DNA of 46,188 bases from DATKZH01 sp964475955 (GTDB taxonomy: Bacteria; Planctomycetota; Planctomycetia; Pirellulales; Thermoguttaceae). The translations under genes and the position numbers were made by a program. The stretch covers positions 1-46,188 of the forward strand of contig CAYYZY010000046.1 of assembly GCA_964475955.1 (NCBI GenBank), given 5' to 3'. This document shows, one piece after another, positions 16,859-24,125 of the stretch. How positions within the stretch are numbered: position 1 is the stretch's first letter; the number at the start of each line of letters is the position of its first letter. Below the pieces are notes generated by a model that saw only the letters and a list, made by a program, of their open reading frames with translations, made no database searches and was not told the DNA's origin.

Positions 16859-17629
16859 ATGGGTGAATTCGCGGAAATCCCCTTCACGTCCTACGCCGAG
16901 TCGGTGCCGCAAGCGCTGGAGGCGATCGGCGCGGCCGACGCCCTGCGCGACCGGGAGGCCGTGCTGGTGAAGCCGAACCTGATCAACGCGTCGCCGCCGC
17001 CGATCACCACGCCGGTCGCGTGCGTCGAGGCGGTGATCCGGTACGTGCGCTCGTCGAGCGACGCGGCGATCGTCGTCGGCGAGGGCTGCGGCGACCCGCA
17101 CCTGGAGACCGACGAGGTGTTCGACCGCCTGGGCTACCGCGAGATGGCCAAGCGGCTGGGCGTCGAGCTGGTCGACCTGAACCACGCCCCGCTGGTGAAG
17201 CTGGCCGACCGGGGCTGCCCCGTCTTCCCCCAGATGCACCTGCCCGAGATCGCCATGTCACACTACCTGATCTCCGTGCCGGTGCTCAAGGCCCATTCGC
17301 TCGCCGAGGTCACGGGCACGCGGAAGAACATGATGGGGCTGGCCCCGCCGAAGCACTACGCGGGCCGCTTCGGCACGTGGAAGAAGGCCGTGTTTCACCG
17401 GCGTATGCACGCCTCGATCGTCGATCTGAACCGCTACCGCACGCCCGACCTCTCCCTGGTCGACGCCACGGTCGGCATGGCCGACTACCACCTCGGCGGC
17501 GCCCACTGCGATCCCCCGGTCGACCGCCTCCTCGCCAGCTACGACCCCCTCCAGATCGACCGCCGCAGCGCCGAGTTGCTCGGCCTCCGCTGGCAGGAGA
17601 TCCAGCACTTGAACGGGGAGGAGGGGTGA
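16859..17629 (+). CDS. DUF362 domain protein
   Basis: 256 residues, cytoplasmic by appearance (no signal peptide). The family pattern is visible: REAVLVKPNLINASPPPITT, VEAVIRYVRSSSDAAIVVGEG, RGCPVFPQMHLPEIAMSHYL, SVPVLKAHSLAEVTGTRKNM and LSLVDATVGM. DUF362 proteins are found with iron-sulfur and oxidoreductase genes, but no reaction is established. This copy has no Cys-rich ferredoxin domain. The start is preceded by a weak AAGAAAGAA. It is convergent with the sulfatase, whose open frame overlaps the last 91 bp of this gene, which argues that the sulfatase frame is abnormally extended. Confidence 0.8.
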   Translation: MGEFAEIPFTSYAESVPQALEAIGAADALRDREAVLVKPNLINASPPPITTPVACVEAVIRYVRSSSDAAIVVGEGCGDPHLETDEVFDRLGYREMAKRLGVELVDLNHAPLVKLADRGCPVFPQMHLPEIAMSHYLISVPVLKAHSLAEVTGTRKNMMGLAPPKHYAGRFGTWKKAVFHRRMHASIVDLNRYRTPDLSLVDATVGMADYHLGGAHCDPPVDRLLASYDPLQIDRRSAELLGLRWQEIQHLNGEEG

Positions 17630-19230
17630 AACGGAGGGCGGGGGTTACTTCTTCGGACGGGGGCGGACGTGGGCGAGGCCGCCGTCGACGCCGAACACCT
17701 GGCCGGTGACCCACGCGCTGGCCGGGGCGGGCAGCCAGGCGATGATCGAGGCCACGCCTCGGGCGGCGGCGGCAGGCGCATGGCGGCCCGCAAGGTGCGG
17801 CTCAACCGGGCTACCAGGTCGGCGTGCTTGGGGCGGGAGGCGACGTTCACGTTCTCCTCCGGGTCGGCGGCGTGGTCGTACAGTTCGCGGGCGACCAACT
17901 CGCCGCCTTCGCCGTGCCACTCGGTGTAACGCCATCGGTCGGTGCGCATGGAATAGCCCATGCCCAGGCCGTGGCCGGGGATCACGCGGCGGTACTGGCT
18001 GAAGGCGGCCTCCTTCCACGGCTCGTCGGGATCGCGGATCAGGGGGCCGAAGCTCTTGCCTTCCAGCCCCTGCGGCTGCGGCAGGCCGCACAGATCGCAC
18101 AGGGACGGATAGACGTCGACGAACTCCACCAGCCCCGCACAGCGACCCGGCTCCTGGCCCGGCACGCGGACGATCAGCGGCGCGCGGGTCGACGTCTCGA
18201 AGTTCGTGTGTTTGTCCCAGATGCCGTGCTCTCCCAACTGCCAGCCGTGATCGCCCCAGAGCACGACGACGGTCCGCTCGGCGAGGCCCAGGCGCTTCAG
18301 CGCGTCGAGCAAGCGGCCGATCTGGGCGTCGACGTAACTGACGCACGCGTAGTAGGCGAGCTTGAGATCGCGCGCCTGATCGTCGAGCACGGGCCCGATC
18401 TTGGGAATGCCGTAGTAGTGGCGCATGTCGTTGAAGTTGTAGACGGCGAACGCCGGCGCGTCCTCGGGTGGGAACGGATTCGGCGCGAGCGGAATGCGCT
18501 CGGGGTCGTACCGCTCGAAATACCGGCGCGGCGCCACGAACGGCAGGTGGGGCTTGTGGTAGCCGACGGCCAGGAAGAAGGGCCGCGTGCGCACCTGGTC
18601 GAGCACGCCGAGCACTTCGTCGGTCATGTGGCCCTCGCGCAGGGCGCTATCCGCGACCTTCGGCGCCTCCCACGGCAGGCCGCCCATGCGCTTCGACTTC
18701 GTGTGCCCGTCGCCCAGCTCCCACGTGAACGTCAACCGCCGGTAGTCGTCGCGGATCCACCGGAGCACCCGCCTGCCGAATTCCGTGTGGTACTGGGGGC
18801 GGTCCGACTTCCAGGCGGGCACGCTCCAGCTTCGCGGGTCGTTCTTGTGGAAGACCTTGCCGAAACCGCGCGCGTCGTAGCCGTGCTGCTTGAAATGTTG
18901 CGGCAGCATGACGACGTCGGGCAGCACGTCGCGCGTGCTCGTGTCGAACGCGTACACGCGGGTCGTCTCGGGGCGGCGGCCCGAGAGCAACGACTCGCGC
19001 GACGGGTGGCAAAGCGCCACCTGGCAATAGGCCCTCTCGAAGAGCGCCCCGGTCGCCGCCAGCCCGTCGATGTTGGGCGACTGCACCGGCGCGCCGTAAC
19101 AGCCCAGCTCGGGCCGCAAGTCGTCGACGGCGATGAAAAGCACGTTCAAGCGCTCTTCCGCCGCGCGGCCGGGCGATCCCCAGGCCAGCGCGGCGAGCCA
19201 GGCGAGCGCGACGAGACCTCGGTACGTCAT
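17539..19230 (-). CDS. Iduronate-2-sulfatase-like arylsulfatase, 3' end replaced
   Basis: Exported sulfatase. Start at 19230 (MTYRGLVALAWL) with a signal peptide ending near GRAAEE. Family features in order: NVLFIAVDDLRP (metal-binding Asp36/37), catalytic Cys74 in ALCHPSRESLLSGRRP, which must be converted to formylglycine by a maturase, GFGKVFHKND, FFLAVGYHKPHLPF and GDHGWQLGEHGIW (about 326-338), and RWRYTEWHGEGGE near the end. Homology stops near residue 491 (about 17757), at LRAAMRLPPPPEA; beyond it the frame is an out-of-frame reading of an SDR fragment and runs on to 17539. The protein is otherwise of normal length, so it may work with an odd 70-residue tail. It would remove sulfate from glycans. 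Confidence 0.8.
   Translation of the reverse strand: MTYRGLVALAWLAALAWGSPGRAAEERLNVLFIAVDDLRPELGCYGAPVQSPNIDGLAATGALFERAYCQVALCHPSRESLLSGRRPETTRVYAFDTSTRDVLPDVVMLPQHFKQHGYDARGFGKVFHKNDPRSWSVPAWKSDRPQYHTEFGRRVLRWIRDDYRRLTFTWELGDGHTKSKRMGGLPWEAPKVADSALREGHMTDEVLGVLDQVRTRPFFLAVGYHKPHLPFVAPRRYFERYDPERIPLAPNPFPPEDAPAFAVYNFNDMRHYYGIPKIGPVLDDQARDLKLAYYACVSYVDAQIGRLLDALKRLGLAERTVVVLWGDHGWQLGEHGIWDKHTNFETSTRAPLIVRVPGQEPGRCAGLVEFVDVYPSLCDLCGLPQPQGLEGKSFGPLIRDPDEPWKEAAFSQYRRVIPGHGLGMGYSMRTDRWRYTEWHGEGGELVARELYDHAADPEENVNVASRPKHADLVARLSRTLRAAMRLPPPPEAWPRSSPGCPPRPARGSPARCSASTAASPTSAPVRRSNPRPPFHPSSPFKCWISCQRRPSNSALRRSIWRGS
17645..17757 (-). pseudogene. C-terminal remnant of a short-chain dehydrogenase/reductase
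   Basis: In the frame other than the sulfatase, the minus strand reads GVASIIAWLPAPASAWVTG, then QVFGVDGGLAHVRPRPKK and a TAA at 17645. This is the standard C-terminal end of SDR enzymes (the AWL..P.....TGQ...VDGG pattern). Nothing of the Rossmann core remains; it joins directly the 3' part of the sulfatase gene. Confidence 0.75.
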
Positions 19231-19620
19231 GACGGTTGACTCCCGTTCTCGGAGTTCGTTCAGCGGACGGGGGTGCTTAGCCGCTTCGAACGTGTCGTTG
19301 GGAACCGTCCCCCTCGGGCGACGCTCGACTCGGCGCGCGACCTCAGTATAATCGAAGCTGGATGGCCGACGCCAACGGCGCCGCGCGGCCAAAGATCGGC
19401 CAACCAACCAGTTCCCGATTTCCGTAGCAGGCACACTCCGTGTGCCGTCCGCCGGTCACGGCACAGGGAATGTGCCGTATCGGACGCGGGGGGGCGACCG
19501 AGTCAGGGCGTAAAGGGCAAACGGCACACGGAGTGTGCCTGCTACTCTGCAAATGCGACAGTTTTCGATCGGCCGCCCGGGGGAACGATCTTCACGACGA
19601 CCTCAGATACGGAGCGACCC
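19231..19620. other. Divergent intergenic region, 390 bp
   Basis: Lies between the minus-strand sulfatase and the plus-strand SGNH-like gene. It holds a TATAAT at 19347-19352 (plus strand, no good -35) and the inverted-repeat element at 19424-19545. The latter would sit in the leader of the SGNH-like transcript if the TATAAT is used. Confidence 0.5.
19424..19545. repeat. 122-bp element with perfect 25-bp inverted ends, family C
   Basis: 19424-19448 and 19521-19545 are exact reverse complements over 25 bp. Each end is itself a hairpin (GGCACAC, TCC, GTGTGCC), and a third hairpin lies inside (ACGGCACA at 19458-19465 with TGTGCCGT at 19471-19478). It has no coding capacity. The shape is that of a REP pair or small MITE; no flanking duplication was identified. 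Confidence 0.85.
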
Positions 19621-20919
19621 ATGCACAGAAGCCGACACAAGCTATCCTTCCTGCTGTTCGTCTCGCTCCCGCCGCTTTGCGTGACGGCGGCGGAAACGGC
19701 GGAGGAGAAGACCGGCATCGAGGATCACATCCGGGCGAATCTCCCATCCAGGCGGGAAATCGACGTGTTCCTGCACGAGATGTCGTGGGCGCAGTTCGAC
19801 CCGGAGGTGGGCTACATCCTGGGGAACTTCATGCCGCGCGACGGCATGGACGGAAGCTCCACGTTCTCCACGGTCGGGCCCAACGGGGCGCGCACGCGTT
19901 TCCTGTATCGCGACAAGCCGTGCCGCATCAACACCTACGGCAACAGCTTCACGCAGTGCCATCAAGTCAGCGACGGCGAGACCTGGCAGGAGTACCTGGC
20001 CGGCCATCTCGGCGAGCCGGTCCGCAATTTCGGCATGGGCGGCTTCGGATTCTACCAGGCCTACCGGCGCATGGTGCGCGAAGAACAAACGGACCACGCC
20101 GCCGAGTACGTGATGCTCTACATCTGGGGCGACGACCACGTCCGAAGCCTGCTGCGCTGCCGGTACATGTACACGTCGTCCTGGAACCGCAGGCAGGACA
20201 CGAAGGAAGGCGAGGGGCGCATGTTCCACGGCAACTTCTGGTCGAACGTGGAGATGAACCTCGCCACCGGCGAACTCGAGGAACGCGACAGCCGCATCTC
20301 CCGGCCCGAAAACCTCTACCGTATGACCGACCCCGACTGGATGGTCGAGAACCTGAAGGACGACCTGGCGCTCCAGATGGGCCTCTACTGCCGGGGGAGC
20401 ATCGACGTCGTCGACGTCGCCAAGCTCCAGCAACTCAGCGCGCACCTCAATCGCCCCTTCGACCTCGACGCCGACCCGCCCGCCCGGGCGACCGTGGCCG
20501 CGCTTCTGGACGCCTACGCCTTCGCCGCCACGAAGGCCGTTTTGAAGAAGGCCCGGGCGTTTGCCGAACGGCACGACAAGAAGCTCATGATCATCCTCTT
20601 CGATCCCTACCGCGTCACCCGCGCGCTTCTGAGCGGCGGCACGCGCTACGACCAGGAGATCGTCGATTTCCTCGAGGAGAACGGGTTCACGGTGTTCGAC
20701 ATGAACCGGGTCCACTGCGAGGACTACAAGCGCTTCAACCTGAGTGTGGACGACTACTTCCGGCGCTACTTCATCGGCCACTACAATCCGGCCGGAAACC
20801 ACTTCTTCGCCTACGCGATCAAAGACCGGGTGGTCGAGTGGCTCGATCCGAAACCGCTCCCCTACCGCGACACGACCGAGCGGATCATCGACTTCAAGGG
20901 GTATCTCGAGGAGTATTAG
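19621..20919 (+). CDS. SGNH/GDSL-like exported protein
   Basis: 432 residues from MHRSRHKLSF, with a signal peptide to about residue 23. The nucleophile block reads NTYGNSFTQ (Ser109), block II is VRNFGMGGFGFYQA (Gly140), block III resembles WGDD (169-172) and the C-terminal block is FIGHYNPAGNHFFAYAI. In most SGNH enzymes the last block has Asp three residues before the catalytic His (for example DGHYNP-type sequences); here that region reads YFIGHYNP, without Asp. Members deacetylate or de-esterify glycans. It is not in an operon: the sulfatase is divergent, the Gfo/Idh gene convergent. Family assignment is fair, catalytic competence uncertain. Confidence 0.6.
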   Translation: MHRSRHKLSFLLFVSLPPLCVTAAETAEEKTGIEDHIRANLPSRREIDVFLHEMSWAQFDPEVGYILGNFMPRDGMDGSSTFSTVGPNGARTRFLYRDKPCRINTYGNSFTQCHQVSDGETWQEYLAGHLGEPVRNFGMGGFGFYQAYRRMVREEQTDHAAEYVMLYIWGDDHVRSLLRCRYMYTSSWNRRQDTKEGEGRMFHGNFWSNVEMNLATGELEERDSRISRPENLYRMTDPDWMVENLKDDLALQMGLYCRGSIDVVDVAKLQQLSAHLNRPFDLDADPPARATVAALLDAYAFAATKAVLKKARAFAERHDKKLMIILFDPYRVTRALLSGGTRYDQEIVDFLEENGFTVFDMNRVHCEDYKRFNLSVDDYFRRYFIGHYNPAGNHFFAYAIKDRVVEWLDPKPLPYRDTTERIIDFKGYLEEY

Positions 20920-21092
20920 CCGGCCGTGCGCGGTTCGGCGCTACCGACTGTTGGCAGCGCCCTCCTCGGCGTTCCACGGTCGCGGCCATTCGCAAAGCGA
21001 TTCCGGAACGGCACAGAGGCTGTTCCCTATAGCGTAGGGACGGCGCCCAACGGTCGCGCGCGGGGGTTGAGGGCTCCGGCCCGCACGGGGCG

Positions 21093-22370
21093 TTAGAGGT
21101 TGTCGGGCAACTGCCACGGGGGGCGCATGGGGCGGCTGAGCATGGCGTTGGCCTGGTCGTCGCCGACGAACGTTTCTTCGACGGGGTCCCAGCGCAGCGG
21201 GCGCCCGAGCCATCGGGCGATGTTGCCCACGTGGCAGGCGGTGGCCGTTCGGTGGCCGATCTCCACGTCGCAGGTCAGCCCGTGCCGCCGGCGAACGCAC
21301 TTCAGCCACTGCCGCGTGTGGATGGGGGCCTTGGCCCCGGGAAAGAGGCTCGGGTCGTTGGGCGGCGCGCCTTGGCCCAGTTCGGGCGGGTCGTAGGTGG
21401 CCACGCCGCAGGCGACCGTGATCGTCCCCTCCGTGCCCACGAAGATCGCGCCGCCCTGGGGGGCGTCGTCGAACCTGACGATCACGTCGTCCGGGTAGGT
21501 GTACTCCAGCGGGCAGGTCAGCCCTTCACCCAGGGGCTTAACCTCCAAGGGGCCGGCGTCGTCGGCCCCCAGGCTCCACTGCATCAGGTCCATGCCGTGG
21601 GCGCCCCACGAGGTGAGCATTCCGCCCGACCACCGCCGGAAGGCCATCCAGCCGAACCAATCGGGCTGGCGCGAACCGCTGTAGATTTTGCGGTGGAAGG
21701 GGCGCGCCGCGGCGGGCCCTTGCCACATGTCCCAGTCGAGCCCTTCGGGGACCGGTTCGCCCTCGAGCTCGCACGCGCGCGACGTGCGGTTGTTCGTCAC
21801 GTGCACCTCGCGAACCTTCCCCAGGCGCCCGCTGCGAACGAACTCGCACGCCCGAATCGCCACGGGGATCGACCGCTGCTGCGGGCCGACCTGGAACATG
21901 GTGTTGTAGCGCCGGGCGGCGTCGACCATGGCGCGGCCCTCGCGCACGGTGAGCGAGAGCGGCTTGTCGCAGAACACGTCCTTGCCGGCCTGGCAGGCGT
22001 GGATCGACTGGAGCGCGTGCCAGTGGTCGGGGGTGGTGATCACGACGGCCTGGACGTCGCGATCGTCGAGCAGCCCGCGGTAGTCGGCGTAGGTGGCGTA
22101 GTCGTGGCCGTCGGCGACCCGGGCGACGCGCCGGGCGTCGACGTCGCAGACGGCGACGATCCGCGCGTCCTCCGGCAAGTGGTGCAGGATGTGGTTGCCG
22201 CGCGCGCCGAGGCCGATGTAGCCCACGCCGATCCGGTCGTTCGCCCCCGAACGCCCGGCCGAGGCCAGCACGCCGCCGGGAACCACTTGCGCGACGGCCA
22301 GCGCGCCGCAGGCCGCCTTGGCCGCGCGCCCCAAGAAGCGCCGCCGTGAGATTCGATTGGAACGGTTCAT
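21093..22370 (-). CDS. Gfo/Idh/MocA family oxidoreductase with Tat signal (second copy)
   Basis: 425 residues from the ATG at 22370, preceded by GAGGGAGA. Twin-arginine signal ISRRRFLGRAAKAACGALA (7-25), Rossmann loop VGYIGLGARGNH (49-60), ITTPDHWHAL, and the signature lysine in VFCDKPLSL (Asp-Lys-Pro at 135-137 instead of Glu-Lys-Pro). The C-terminal domain carries HVTNNRTSR, WDMWQGPAAARPFH, RRWSGGMLTSWGAHGMDLMQ and the end MLSRPMRPPWQLPDNL, typical of planctomycete members. Probably oxidises a sugar derivative in the periplasm-like compartment. ParA lies upstream in the same direction, separated by 277 bp and an inverted repeat, so co-transcription is doubtful. Confidence 0.9.
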   Translation of the reverse strand: MNRSNRISRRRFLGRAAKAACGALAVAQVVPGGVLASAGRSGANDRIGVGYIGLGARGNHILHHLPEDARIVAVCDVDARRVARVADGHDYATYADYRGLLDDRDVQAVVITTPDHWHALQSIHACQAGKDVFCDKPLSLTVREGRAMVDAARRYNTMFQVGPQQRSIPVAIRACEFVRSGRLGKVREVHVTNNRTSRACELEGEPVPEGLDWDMWQGPAAARPFHRKIYSGSRQPDWFGWMAFRRWSGGMLTSWGAHGMDLMQWSLGADDAGPLEVKPLGEGLTCPLEYTYPDDVIVRFDDAPQGGAIFVGTEGTITVACGVATYDPPELGQGAPPNDPSLFPGAKAPIHTRQWLKCVRRRHGLTCDVEIGHRTATACHVGNIARWLGRPLRWDPVEETFVGDDQANAMLSRPMRPPWQLPDNL

Positions 22371-22506
22371 GGGTGGGTCTCCCTCGCTCGTCGACGACCG
22401 CTCGGCGGACTGTCCGATTCGCACGCTTGTGCCCGGCAGTCTAACATGGCCGCTCGGGCCGGGCAAACCGATTCGGCGCCCATCTTGAAGCGGGCCGGCG
22501 GATCTC

Positions 22507-22622
22507 GTAGGGTCGAGCGACACGGGACCCACGCGTGACAACAACCGGGGGACCGGCGACACGGACCGCGCAACAAGCAACAAGACAGGCGCGTGGGTCT
22601 CGTAACCCTCGACCCACCCTAC
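22507..22622. repeat. Inverted-repeat element, family D copy 1
   Basis: Left arm 22507-22535 (GTAGGGTCGAG to GACCCACGCG) pairs imperfectly with the right arm 22590-22622 (CGCGTGGGTCTCG to GACCCACCCTAC). It ends 26 bp beyond the ParA stop codon on the minus strand and could also slow transcription there. Related copies are at 34771 and 43502. Confidence 0.75.
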
Positions 22623-22647
22623 GGCTTGGGGAAGCGAAAACCCTGCG

Positions 22648-23499
22648 CTACGGGCTGCGGGGCGCGGCGGCGTCGGCTTCGACCTGGGCGTCGTCGTCGG
22701 CGCCCTCCTCCGCCGTCTCGGCCAGGATCTCCTCGGCAAGCTGCCGGTAGTCCTGGGCGCCGTTCGAGTCGGACGCGTACTGGAAGATCGACTGCCCGAA
22801 GCTCGGCGCTTCGGCAAGGCGGATGTTCCGCCGCACGCGCGTGCGAAACGCCGTCACGTCGGCCCACGGGGTCTGCTGTTCGCGCGCGGCCCGGAAGAAC
22901 TCGGCCACGTCCTCGCTCACCTCGATCGCCAGGCGCGTCTGGGCGTCGTACATGCAGAAGACGATGCCGGTGATCCGCAGCCGGTGGTTCAAGCGCCGGG
23001 CGACCAGGTGGATCGTCTCCAAGAGCTTGCCCAATCCGTGCAGCGCGAGGAAGTGCGGCTGGAGCGGGATGAACACCTCCTCCACGGCCGCCAGGGCGTT
23101 CAGCGTCAGGATGCCCAGCGACGGGGGGCAGTCGATCAACACGTAGTCGAGCGGCTCCTCGTACTCACCGAGCCGGTCGCGCAGGATCACTTCCCGGCCC
23201 ACCACGCCGGCCAACTCGACCTCCGCGGCCGCCAGGTCGAGGTGGGAAGGGATCACCAGCAGGTTCTCGTCGACCTGGCGTTGGGCGTCGGGCAAGAGGA
23301 CGTCCCGGGTGAGGACGTCGTAGATCGTCGGGGCGTCCAACTGCGGCTCGATCCCCAGGTGCAGCGACGCATGGGCCTGCGGGTCGAGATCGATCAGGCA
23401 GACGCGCCGGCCCGCCTCCGCAAGTGCCGCTCCCAGGTTGACCGCCGTGGTCGTCTTGCCCACGCCGCCCTTCTGATTCATGATCGCGATCGAACGCAT
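22648..23499 (-). CDS. ParA/Soj family ATPase
   Basis: 283-residue Walker-type ATPase used for chromosome or cargo partition. Deviant Walker A KGGVGKTTTAVNLG at 10-23, Walker A' with DLDPQAHAS, Walker B VLIDCPPSLGILTLNAL, and the C-terminal RVRRNIRLAEAPSFGQSI typical of chromosomal ParA/Soj. The C-terminal tail is acidic (EEGADDDAQVEADA). GAGGTGA precedes the start. No parB is seen next to it, and no parS-like 16-mer (TGTTTCACGTGAAACA) was found in the gap, so it may act with a ParB elsewhere or in positioning another cargo. It is divergent from nrdJ across a 626-bp gap. Confidence 0.9.
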   Translation of the reverse strand: MRSIAIMNQKGGVGKTTTAVNLGAALAEAGRRVCLIDLDPQAHASLHLGIEPQLDAPTIYDVLTRDVLLPDAQRQVDENLLVIPSHLDLAAAEVELAGVVGREVILRDRLGEYEEPLDYVLIDCPPSLGILTLNALAAVEEVFIPLQPHFLALHGLGKLLETIHLVARRLNHRLRITGIVFCMYDAQTRLAIEVSEDVAEFFRAAREQQTPWADVTAFRTRVRRNIRLAEAPSFGQSIFQYASDSNGAQDYRQLAEEILAETAEEGADDDAQVEADAAAPRSP

Positions 23500-23913
23500 C
23501 CGTCACCTCGTGGATCGCCGAGAACGCCTGCTTCCCAATTCACGCGCCGCGCCGGCCCCGGCTTCCCGCCGGCGACCGAGGGCCGATTATACCGGTCAGC
23601 CCGGCGAGCCACCAAACGCTTTACGGACGTTTTCGCCGAGGGAAGGCTTCGAACGTTTCCCTTGTTTCCCAGCTTTCCAAAATGGGCCGGATTTTTTTGG
23701 AAAATCGTGAGCGTTGTGTTGGGAACAAGGTCCCCCGGGCCCGGAACGCGCGAAACCCTACAAAAACCGGGGGCTGAGGCTGGGCGCGCTGGCCCGCTCG
23801 CCGTGAGGCCCGCGCCCCGCCGTTTGTCCCAAGGTCGCTTCTGACAAGGGCTTGAGTCGGGTGGGTAGGGGGTTGTTGACGGAAGGCAAGAAGTCGTTAA
23901 ACTGGCTCCGATA

Positions 23914-23929
23914 AATCTGTATGTTGTAG
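23914..23929 (+). promoter_or_regulatory. NrdR box, upstream member of a tandem pair
   Basis: AATCTGTATGTTGTAG matches the palindromic NrdR consensus ACACWATATATWGTGT at 10 of 16 positions. Its start is exactly 31 bp before the start of the second box, the three-turn spacing known for NrdR operators. It overlaps the proposed -35 element. Confidence 0.6.
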
Positions 23930-23951
23930 CACCGGGGGTATCGGCTACAAT
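23924..23951 (+). promoter_or_regulatory. Probable nrdJ promoter
   Basis: TTGTAG (23924-23929), a 16-bp spacer and TACAAT (23946-23951) form a plausible -35/-10 pair. Both are covered by the two NrdR boxes, as expected for a repressor that blocks RNA polymerase. Confidence 0.5.
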
Positions 23952-23960
23952 ATATAGGTG
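23945..23960 (+). promoter_or_regulatory. NrdR box, downstream member of a tandem pair
   Basis: CTACAATATATAGGTG matches the NrdR consensus at 11 consecutive positions (ACAATATATAG core). This AT-rich core stands out sharply in a GC-rich surrounding. It overlaps the -10 region. Confidence 0.7.
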
Positions 23961-24125
23961 CCACACAGCGATCTCACGCCCCCATCCAGGGGTTGGCCGG
24001 CCACCTGCGGCCCATAGCGATTTGCGGTGCACACGCCGCCACCCGATGGGAGGCTTGATATTGTCTGTGTACCCTTGTACACTACCCGGAACGGATGCCC
24101 TGGAGACTTGCAGAAGGAGCGCACT

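Larger units (their letters stand above)
23500..24125. other. Divergent regulatory region between parA and nrdJ, 626 bp
   Basis: Contains no gene I can support. The right third holds the nrdJ promoter and tandem NrdR boxes. From 23961 to 24120 there is a 160-base GC-rich leader that could fold, with AAGGAG at its end. I looked for a cobalamin riboswitch in this leader because nrdJ is B12-dependent, and did not see a B12 box. Confidence 0.5.

Noticed and set aside
21005..21026. GGAACGGC/GCTGTTCC hairpin as terminator between the SGNH-like and Gfo/Idh genes
   Set aside because: Short stem with one mismatch and no T-run; it may be another degenerate repeat.
23961..24120. Cobalamin riboswitch in the nrdJ leader
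   Set aside because: Considered because NrdJ uses B12, but no B12 box (GCCACTG-like core with the conserved flanks) was found, and B12 riboswitches usually repress B12-independent enzymes.
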